This document shows, in pieces, positions 24,765-32,900 of a stretch of 64,000 nucleotides of DNA. The translations under genes and the position numbers were made by a program. Each line of letters starts with the position of its first letter. Positions within the stretch are counted from its first letter, which is position 1. This stretch comes from Burkholderia plantarii (lineage in GTDB: Bacteria; Pseudomonadota; Gammaproteobacteria; Burkholderiales; Burkholderiaceae). The notes beneath the pieces are model-generated. The model did not search any database. It was not told the DNA's origin and saw only the letters and a program-made list of their open reading frames with translations. The stretch is taken from assembly GCF_001411805.1 (NCBI RefSeq), contig NZ_CP007214.1:62001-126000 (forward strand), read 5' to 3'.

Positions 24765-26003
24765 ATGATTGAGATCCGCATTGGAACAAGGCGCGTCCCT
24801 CAAGAAGAAATTCTCGATGACCCATCAAAATTTCAGGATCTACTTGAACCGGCGCATAGCGACCATCGGGAGATCAAGTGTTTGTGCAGTTCGTCAGCAC
24901 CACCACTCGTCGTCCGCAGCGTAAAAGCTGGTTATATTCTGGCGCGGTGGCCACGATCTGGCCCTCTACACAATAAGGACACGTGCCGATTCCACGCGGC
25001 TGCGCCGAACTCCTTGTCGCCGGTAGCGGGAGATTTGAGATCGGCGTTCTGTGCGACCGACGAAGGCTTGGACATCAAACTCGACTTCAATCTCGCCGTG
25101 CGGAACGAGCCGATCGCGCCTCGCGGCGAGCCTGGCGTGGGTGCAAACGGCGGCGGCGCCACGACAAGTCGGGCGTCAGTTGGTCTTCTAGCGATGCTTG
25201 AATATCTGTGGGAGCAATCGAGCCTTCATAAATGGCTTGGCGACGGAACACGCCGAAATTGGTCGACGTGCTATTCGATGCTAGTTAGCACCGCCGGACA
25301 AGGGAAGATTAATGGAAGATCGATGGCAAATGTTCTCCATATCATGGAGCCGTTTGACGAGTCCAAAAAGCGGGAGATTGACGCAGATCTCGATGTCTTT
25401 ATAAGCGGCTTGGGAAACAACGGGAATGTCGATCGACGCGGAATAATAATCGGAGAAATTAAGAGTTTGACACCAACAAAAAAAGGCGATCGATTCAAGA
25501 TAACACTCAAGAACTCGAGCATCGGAAATATTTTTGTGTCGAAAAATATCTACGACAACGCCCAAAAGTCCTACAAAGCAGCCATAGCGTCAATTGGCAC
25601 CGACAACTGCAAAGTCGTTGCCATTATCTACATTAAACGATTGGACAGCGGGTTTGTGGACGTTTTGGGCCTGGCCGCAATGATGACCAATCGAGTGTTT
25701 ATTCCGTGCGATTCAAGCTATGAAATGGAAATGGCCGATCGACTTGTTCGTGACCGGAGGCGCTTCACGAAGCCTCTTCGACATCTCGACAAGGCACCGG
25801 TGCATCCCGATTTTATCCTGGACGACGTTCGGTCCTCGACTGTTATCGAAGTATGGGGAATGGCGGGACTCCAAGAGTACGAGACGAGAAAGCAGGAAAA
25901 AATAAAGCATTATCAAGATACCGGGACCGAATGTATCGGATGGGAACCCGCAAAAGCAACGATCGAATCGATCAAGCTTCCTTCGCCGGTGACGCGACTG
26001 TGA
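24765..26003 (+). CDS. DUF1173 family protein
   Basis: 412 aa from the ATG at 24765; the open frame begins at 24657, but the first part is not protein-like. A Cys/His set near the N-terminus (KCLCSSSAPPLVV, then HNKDTCRFH) fits the family. The C-terminal third has HPDFILDDVRSSTVIEVWGMAG followed by YETRKQEKIKHY, which has the spacing of a PD-(D/E)xK nuclease core (D ... E-x-W; later K). DUF1173 proteins are common on Burkholderia mobile DNA; their role is not established. It stands alone between an IS remnant and integrase debris. Confidence 0.8.
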   Translation: MIEIRIGTRRVPQEEILDDPSKFQDLLEPAHSDHREIKCLCSSSAPPLVVRSVKAGYILARWPRSGPLHNKDTCRFHAAAPNSLSPVAGDLRSAFCATDEGLDIKLDFNLAVRNEPIAPRGEPGVGANGGGATTSRASVGLLAMLEYLWEQSSLHKWLGDGTRRNWSTCYSMLVSTAGQGKINGRSMANVLHIMEPFDESKKREIDADLDVFISGLGNNGNVDRRGIIIGEIKSLTPTKKGDRFKITLKNSSIGNIFVSKNIYDNAQKSYKAAIASIGTDNCKVVAIIYIKRLDSGFVDVLGLAAMMTNRVFIPCDSSYEMEMADRLVRDRRRFTKPLRHLDKAPVHPDFILDDVRSSTVIEVWGMAGLQEYETRKQEKIKHYQDTGTECIGWEPAKATIESIKLPSPVTRL

Positions 26004-26190
26004 GAGCCTGCGTGCTTCTATTCTTGCCTAGCAGTTTTCTGAAATATCACGCGGCCCGTCTTGGGTTGCTAGATGCGCGAGGGCTGTCGTCGTTTCACAG
26101 AGTATCGGATAACGATTTCAAGAGAAGCGGCTGGCGATGGTGCCGGCGGCCGGGCGACGTTCATCCCCGGTCAGCCAGGCGGCCCCTCGC

Positions 26191-26620
26191 TCACTTGGCT
26201 CGGCGTGCGGCCAAGCGCGCATGATACTTCGCGCTCTCCAGGCGCATGCGCTGCTGCTCGGCGTTGACATAGATCGTGGTGGTTTGCAGCGAGCCATGGC
26301 CCAGCACCTGCTGCAGGACCTCGATCGCCATGCCGGCCGCGGCCGACTGCGTCCCAAACGTGTGCCGAAACGCGTGCGGCGAGGTCGCGGCCAGCTGCCG
26401 GCGGGCCGACTCCTCAAGGTCCGGCAGTTGCTCGTGCAGGCGCCTGAGCGCCCGCGTCACGACCCGGCGCGCGGCGTGTAGCCGGCCACGCGCGTCACTT
26501 CCCCTGCGTCGGTCACCCCAAACTTTTCCCGACTGGCCCGCGTGGGCGGCACCACCGTCGGCGCCACCAACGGCACGCCATCGGCCGCCGTGCCGGGCGC
26601 GTCCAGATCCAGGCCGCGGT
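26191..26620 (-). pseudogene. Tyrosine recombinase remnant (C-terminal part)
   Basis: The minus strand encodes HAFRHTFGTQSAAAG, then VLQQVLGHGSLQTTTIYVNAEQ, i.e. the HxxR, H and Tyr motifs of an integrase, very close to the end of the intact recombinase at 53390-55213. A frameshift near 26,480 breaks the upstream part (EKFGVTDAGEVTRVAGYTPRA), and the N-terminal two thirds is missing, replaced at about 26,624 by the duplicated AT-hook-like gene. Confidence 0.8.
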
Positions 26621-26624
26621 CCTA

Positions 26625-26925
26625 ACGGAAGGCGCTCGAGCTGTGGATGGCGGCGTTCCGCGAGAGTCAGGCGCGAGCGGCCGCGGCGCCGGTGCTGGCC
26701 GGTGCCTGCCTGCGCCTGGACAAGTTGGTGAGCGCCCTCGACGCGGCCGCGGACACGCTCACGTCGACGGAAGCAGATGCGCTGTGGGAGCGACTGCAGG
26801 CCGTGAAACAGTCGCTCCGCCGCGCCGGCCACGCCAGGCCGGCGACGAAGGAGCGGCCGCCTGCCGCAGCAGCTGGCCAGCGCGACCTGGTCGAGGAGCT
26901 GCAGGCGTCCATCAATGCCCAGTAG
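26625..26925 (+). pseudogene. 5'-truncated copy of the AT-hook-like gene
   Basis: Matches 17857-18157 nearly base for base, from CGGAAGGCGCTCGAGC to the same stop. The first third, including the AT-hook-like motif, is missing because the integrase remnant abuts it. A Met at 26647 could restart translation of a 92-aa protein. Confidence 0.75.
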
Positions 26926-26970
26926 CGGGGTGCGCTGCGCACCTCCCGCCGGCCGATCTCTCGCTCAACC

Positions 26971-27414
26971 ATGGCCAGACGCCCGACCAATCACGCCCGC
27001 CACGCGGCACTATCGCGACTTCACAAGCGCACGCTGCTACCGCTGCCCCAGAAAGCCGTGGACGCGATGGCGCTGGAATATCATGCCGCGCTCGCAGCGC
27101 TCGCGTCGAGACACGGATCGAGACACGGCGTCGAGTTGCCGCAGCAGCTGGTGGAGATTGCGCGGTTCATCGGGGAAGAGAGCAGCACGCGGCTCGATCC
27201 CACGCTCCTGGATCAGCTAACGGCAGCGCTCCAGGCCACGCTCGAGCGCGGCACCGCCACCGGCGAGTGGTTGATCGATGCCGCGGACCGCGCTCTCTGC
27301 GCGGCGCTGGTAATCGAGCACGAGCGCCAGCTGCGTGTGATACTGATCGGCAGCTTGGAGAAAGCACTCGATCGCGCGAAGCGGTTAGTTAGGGTGCGGC
27401 GCGACGGCGAGTAG
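26971..27414 (+). CDS. Hypothetical protein, copy 2 of the triplicated gene
   Basis: 147 aa, closely matching the protein at 18203-18649 over its length, with differences such as VEIARFIGEESS and a different last dozen residues (RLVRVRRDGE). Same spacing to the preceding (truncated) partner as in copy 1. Function unknown. Confidence 0.6.
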   Translation: MARRPTNHARHAALSRLHKRTLLPLPQKAVDAMALEYHAALAALASRHGSRHGVELPQQLVEIARFIGEESSTRLDPTLLDQLTAALQATLERGTATGEWLIDAADRALCAALVIEHERQLRVILIGSLEKALDRAKRLVRVRRDGE

Positions 27415-27535
27415 CGGGCGCGCTCACCATGCTGGTTGTGCGATGCCGGCGGTGGCCGCAGCGCACGCGAAGCGAGCGCGGTGTTTCGCTGCGGCACCGC
27501 CGGCCTAGCCGACCGACAGTGAGTGGATGAGTCGA

Positions 27536-28810
27536 TCAGACCAGCTGCGCGGCTTCGGCCGCGCGCCAGCGAACGCCGGCCGGGCTGGCCGTGCGACGCC
27601 ACCACGCCATATCGGTAAGGCAGCCTTGGGTCACCAACGAGAATACGGGCTCCGACCACACGTGTGGGTAGTCGTCACGCGCGTTTGCCCGCTGTTGGGG
27701 TGTCTCCAGCCAGGTGTACCCAGTCATGTTGAGCGAATACCCGTTCGCGGGTTGATACCACCGGCTGTAGCCTGCTCGAAAGCCGTCTGTCGGATAAGCA
27801 ACGCGTCCAAACGAATCCCGGTAGAAACCGTCGCGCCCATATGCGGCAAGCGCAGCATCTAGTGCGTCAAAATCGGGAGCACGCCGGCCGATTTCTCGAG
27901 ATGCGTCCAACAGGAAAGAGGCCCGGGGGATCTCATCGCCTGGTGCGATTACTGAGACGTCAATTTCGAAAATGCTTCCCCCGGCGACGCGAGTTACGCG
28001 CTCCACTGCAGCCTTGACGGCTTCGATGTCGGTTGCACCTCGGATAAGCAATACGAAATCGCCATTGCCCTGCATCGTGTCGAGCGAGTACATCCACGAC
28101 ACTTCGGCATATTTGTTGCGCTTACCAGCCTGCTTGGATGGGGCCTTCCATTCAATGTCCCGCATACCAAAAGCGAAATCGAGCGTCTGGTTGGTATTTC
28201 GCTCAATACCATGAAGCAGTCCACCGATCGCCGTCATCGCGGGAAATCCAAGGCAGATCAGTCCGCTTGCGAGGTTCGCGCTCTCGACGTGCCCCGTCAA
28301 AGCGACCAGGTCGTCGTTACCTCCCCATGCTGGGGATTCACTGACACGGGCGACACCACGCCGGAGCAATCGAAGACGACCGCCGGCCTGCATGACCATT
28401 TCACCGTGGTTCGATAGCGAGGTTGAAACCGGCTGAATGAGCCACTGCGTGCTGGGCAACCACTTCTCCCACAGTCGCTGCGCGACTTCGTGGGACAACC
28501 CCATGCTCGCCACGGGTGTGGTGGTGACATACTGATTTTCGCGCCAACCGTCCAGGGGCAACAGGATCTGCTTGAGTGCGCCGTCGGTGATGTCCGGCAG
28601 CGACGGTCGGAGTGAGTCAAGGTCGGTTTCCGCGATCTCAATGCGCACTTTGGCCATGTCGGCCGCATTGTACGGGCATGCCCAATGTCGACGCCGCATG
28701 TTGGTGGTCGCGGATGAAACTACGTCCATTTCCGCGCTGAGGATTTGTGCGCGTAGCGCCGCCTGCTGCAGGCGCGCATTCATCATTTTCGGGGCGTGGG
28801 TGGCGATCAT
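27536..28810 (-). CDS. Orphan Cas8f/Cas5f-like fusion (Csy1/Csy2-related) protein
   Basis: 424 aa. Residues about 180-405 follow the Csy2 (Cas5f) pattern I know from type I-F: ICLGFPAMTAIGGLLHGIER (185-204), KQAGKRNK (226-233), RVAGGSIFEID (274-284), PANGYSLNMTGY (354-365), RANARDD (374-380), then a Trp pair. Residues about 83-165 (LLPLDGWRENQYVTTTP ... GLSHEVAQRLWEKWL ... VSESPAWGG) recall the middle of Csy1 (Cas8f). The start at 28810 overlaps the upstream stop as ATGA, with AGGA upstream; a Met 21 nt earlier is possible. No cas7f, cas6f, cas3 or array is in the window. It is either a remnant or a repurposed effector subunit. Confidence 0.6.
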   Translation of the reverse strand: MIATHAPKMMNARLQQAALRAQILSAEMDVVSSATTNMRRRHWACPYNAADMAKVRIEIAETDLDSLRPSLPDITDGALKQILLPLDGWRENQYVTTTPVASMGLSHEVAQRLWEKWLPSTQWLIQPVSTSLSNHGEMVMQAGGRLRLLRRGVARVSESPAWGGNDDLVALTGHVESANLASGLICLGFPAMTAIGGLLHGIERNTNQTLDFAFGMRDIEWKAPSKQAGKRNKYAEVSWMYSLDTMQGNGDFVLLIRGATDIEAVKAAVERVTRVAGGSIFEIDVSVIAPGDEIPRASFLLDASREIGRRAPDFDALDAALAAYGRDGFYRDSFGRVAYPTDGFRAGYSRWYQPANGYSLNMTGYTWLETPQQRANARDDYPHVWSEPVFSLVTQGCLTDMAWWRRTASPAGVRWRAAEAAQLV

Positions 28811-29169
28811 TTTGCGTATCCTGCGACCCATCCCTCCGACAGCATCAATGCCGCCATCCGCCGCACTTCGTCGTTGGCATCGGGATCGCCGTGAAAGATT
28901 TTATCGACCGTCTCATTATCGGTATCAGTCTGATACATCACCGTGAAGTTATAATTCTCCCGAAAGTCAACCTTAACAGAAAAATCTCCAGCCACGAATT
29001 CAGCATCAACCGAGAAGGCGTTTTCGTTGGCGCCGCCGGCATCGCGAAACTCCGCGACCGCGTCCCGAATCAGTTTCCCCAGGCGCCAAACGGCCGGATC
29101 CCCCACGGATTCAGCTTGCTGCTGCAAAAAATCAAAAACCTGCGACTTGAAACCATTATGCTGGGTCAT
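28807..29169 (-). CDS. 120-aa protein coupled to the Csy2-like gene
   Basis: Begins MTQHNGFKSQVFDFLQQQAE with AGGTG upstream. Mixed helix and strand by composition, acidic; it includes FSVDAEFVAGDFSVKVDFRENYNFTVMYQTD and ends in EGWVAGYAK. No family recognised. The stop overlaps the start of the Csy2-like gene, so the two should be made together. It does not resemble Csy3 or Csy4. Confidence 0.65.
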   Translation of the reverse strand: MTQHNGFKSQVFDFLQQQAESVGDPAVWRLGKLIRDAVAEFRDAGGANENAFSVDAEFVAGDFSVKVDFRENYNFTVMYQTDTDNETVDKIFHGDPDANDEVRRMAALMLSEGWVAGYAK

Positions 29170-29942
29170 TTTATCGCACCTATTTTTACCGACCCGCCTA
29201 TCGGATCAGGCGCTTCTATTATACATGAATCACCAAGACAAAATGATATTTAATTGATTTTATTTTCAACGAGATACGATTCGAAAATTAAGACCCAATT
29301 CCAAATCATCCGATAAAAATGGCGCTTTGTTGTTATTTTCAAATTCGATTATTTAATTAAATTCAGCCCCTGGAAAAACCGTTTCTTATCCAACTGGGGC
29401 GACTTGAAGAAGGCTTTCCCTCGAATATCAGCGCACTTGGCGAGTGTGTGCTGGGTGCGCTCTCGGGCGTGCTCTGTTGCCGGCCGCCAACATAGAGCGA
29501 GCGAAGGAGCACCCACGATGCCGTGGTTCACCTGGCCGGCTGCATTGCCGAGCGTTGCGCCGGCCAGGGGGGGGAGATCGCTCGGGCCGACCCCGAGAGC
29601 TGCGCGCGGTCGGTGAGTACCATATATAAACGCCGCGATTTGGCAAGCGGCTTTGGTGAGCGTAAGGTGCTAGGATGAGCGATAGCGCCCCAAAAATCTA
29701 GAACGAGTCGACTGGCTGCGATCGGCCAAAAGCAGACAGTTGTCCTGCGCGTCAGTGGGCCGAACAAATGGCCGCTCTACACGAGCGAGCAGCCATTTCT
29801 GCGCGTTAGATGCGGGACGCTTCCTTTTCCCTCTAGTCGGCGGGGTAGGAAGGTGCGAACGGGTAGAGTTTGAAGATCCTTATGCGGCGGGCATCTCGCT
29901 GCCATCTATCCAACTCGCCTCCTGAACCTTCCAAATTTGACT
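29170..29942. other. Low-GC spacer with an intergenic repeat
   Basis: No gene supported. 29170-29400 is AT-rich and may hold the promoter for the minus-strand pair. At about 29657-29745 is one copy of a repeat (TGCTAGGATGAGCGATAGCG ... CGACTGGCTGCGATCGGCC) that recurs inverted at 42340-42425. Confidence 0.55.
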
Positions 29943-32900
29943 CTATTTTGGCCTGAACCAGAAGCGGGCGCCCTCGCCGAGCAGACGGAGGATGCCGTCG
30001 GCTTCCTCGCTCATTGGGTTTGGCAAAATGTCGATTCGCGTTGCGCTCGAAGTTGCCGGATTGGCGACGTAGATCACGACATAATGCTGACCGGACCGGA
30101 CGCGGGCCGCCTTCCGGGCGGCGCGGACCTCGGACTCTCCCATCTCGAACTGGCACCGGTCGCCCTGGCTGGATTTGACCTCGATAAGCCAAGTCCGCCG
30201 ATCATGCTTTAGCTCGAAGTCGTAGCCAAGGTCGTCGGACCAAGCCTTACCCTTCTGCAGGGCGCCGAAGCGCGAGACCCACGCCTTGTCGATGTCTTGG
30301 TTACGGAAGCGGTTTTTGAGCCAGTGATAGACTACGAGTTCTCCCAAGCGCCCAATCATGTCCTTCTTTGCTTGCGGTGTTCGATCCGGCCCGGGCGGCA
30401 CATCGCGCGGATTACGGTTAGTCGGTGGCTTGTTGGTTGGCTTTTCGAGCAGAGCCAGCTCGGTCGGCGTGCCAAGGCGCGCCGATTTGACCTGCTTGGA
30501 GAGCCGAGCGGCGATCTCGGCCGAGATTTCGGTCCAGTCCGCGTGTTCGGGGTCGACATCGAGGTCGTTTATGCGAACGGAGCGTGCCTTCGCCGCGCGC
30601 TCCTCCTTCTCCCGCTGGGCTTCTTTCGCAGCAGCGTCGATCGCATCGGCACCGATGCCCAGCGCGTCACGATCGAGCGTGGGATCCATGCCGTTGGGCC
30701 AGAGGCCGAGTTTGACACACCAGGCGATTAGCACGCATTCGTCCATTGGCTTGACATCGACAGCGCCGGTTGCGTCGAGCTTGGCGCGAATATGCTGCTC
30801 GGCCGCTTTTGCCTCGCGCCAATAGTCGGGGATACTCGAGGCTGGACCCTTCCACCATGCCCGCACGATGGGCGTCGCCGCGGTTGCGAAGCGGCTGATC
30901 GCCGACAGGTTGGCGGATCGAACATCGGCAAGATCGGGCAACCCGTGTGGGTTCGCGCCGATCGCAGGCGCCCCTGCGCCTTCCAGCCACCGTGCGACAT
31001 GCTCCTCCAGCACAGCTTCCGGCACGAAATGGTAAAGCGTGAGCCAGGCTGGCTCCGCCTTCATCAATCGCAGGCCGTCACGGCGTTGCGCGTACTCGGG
31101 AGCGGGCGTGAAAGTTTCGAGAGTTGGCGCGGCCGCATTGCGTAGCGCCTCCAAAATGGACACCTCATGTTCGACGATGTAGTTCAGGAGCTGCGAGGCG
31201 TGGACCGCAGGATAGGTCAGCGGGTCGCTTCCTGTCGCCGCGAGGCTCTCGTTGAATCGCGCAAAATCGAAGTCGAGAAGCTCGCTGAATTGCGCGGCGG
31301 ATTGAGCTTGCCGGCACGCCTTGAGCAACGCGTCGGCATCCGTCGAGGCGGCGGTGATGAGGCGCATAAGCTCAGCGAGCAGACGAGCGGGGTCCGCGCC
31401 GTGCTCGACCTCAAGCCGATCGCAGTCATTCAGCGCTTCCGGTCCCGATCCATAGTGGATGGCGGCGCGAATCCACGGCATCCGATGGTCGACGCGCTCG
31501 CCGACAAGATGCTGGATCGAAGCCACGGAGCCGTCTTCGAGCTGGAGGGTGCGACCGAGCCGAGAAATTACGTCCTCATTGAGGCCGACTTCGTCGATCT
31601 CTTCGCCGACAGAGGCGAGCTCGTGGGCTAGAAGACGCATACCATTGGCGACCGGGGAGAGATCGATCGCCTCGCAGATCGCCGGCAGGCAGAGTTGTAG
31701 GCCGTTCCAAGTTAGCGGATCACCGATCCGGGTAACGACAAGAGTCGGTCGGTCAGAACGTCGAAACACATAGGCTGGCCGATCACCGGGAGCTGTGATT
31801 CGCTGATCGTTGATCTCGAAGGCGACGTCTTCGGCGGCAACGAGGGCAATATTGCCGAGGCGCTCGAGAACGAGCCCGCGGTCTGAAGGAAGCTGGCCGG
31901 CGTCGGTGCCCCGCAGCCCCTCCATGGCCACCGCGAGCATCACGCGAAGCCACGGACATTGGTCTAGCACCGTTTCACTGGTCTCGATGTCGTCGAGCGC
32001 CACGTCGTCGATCTTAACGTCGTAGCGCATCGTCGACAGGCGGCTCACCTTCTTGCCGAACAGGGCTTCCGCTGCTGCACCCACCCGCGCGCGATCAACA
32101 CCCTTGATGTCGAGAAGGAGGCCATCGATCGACGCGACGAGGCTAGGCGCAAGGTCGTCGTCGCTATCGCGAACGTAGAGCGGTGCGGTCTCCTTGTTCG
32201 CGATCGTGACGGCAAGATCGGCGCGTCGGCGGACCAAGATCGGCATATCGTTCGCCGCCTTGCCGGTCGCTTGCGCATCCCCAGCATGCTTGTCCGCGAT
32301 GACCTTCCAGGTGGCGTTGTAGAGGTTGGCGAGCTGCTGCTCATAGTGCGGGCGAACCGCGCCAGCGGCATATTGAGACGCTAGGAAACGGGCTTGTTCG
32401 ATGGCGGTCGTGGGATCGTTTAGGACACGAAGGTGCCCGTAGATGCGCAACATCTTGAGCGCGTCCGGCTGCCGGCGGTCAATGATTTTGCCGATCGTAA
32501 CCGCCACCTGCCGAAGATAGAAGGGAAACCGCTCGTTGCTGGAGACCCAGACGTCCGATGGCCTGTAGAAATGGCGAACCGGACCTTCGGACGATGGATC
32601 GTCGGCGGGGAGCCATGCACTGCTACGAACGAAGGCGCCCGCTGGTGTCGACCATGGATATTGGTCATTCGGGTAGTGCTCGTGACGAAGGTCGCCTCGA
32701 AGCAGTTCCTTTCCGGCGCCTGCCAGCCATTCGATCACCAGACCGGCGTAGATCTCACGGCAGTCGTCGGAGAAGCGTTCGTGGTCGCTCTGGCCTGGCA
32801 GGTGCCATAGAGCGTTCGCGAACTTGTAGTTCGTGGAATAGGTGTGGCTGAGGCTTTCCTTGTTGAACTTGCTGACATCCCGCTTCCAGTCGGCGATGGC

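Noticed and set aside
27536..29169. Complete type I-F CRISPR-Cas locus
   Set aside because: Only a Csy2-like fusion is visible; no Cas1, Cas3, Csy3, Csy4 or repeat array occurs in the window.
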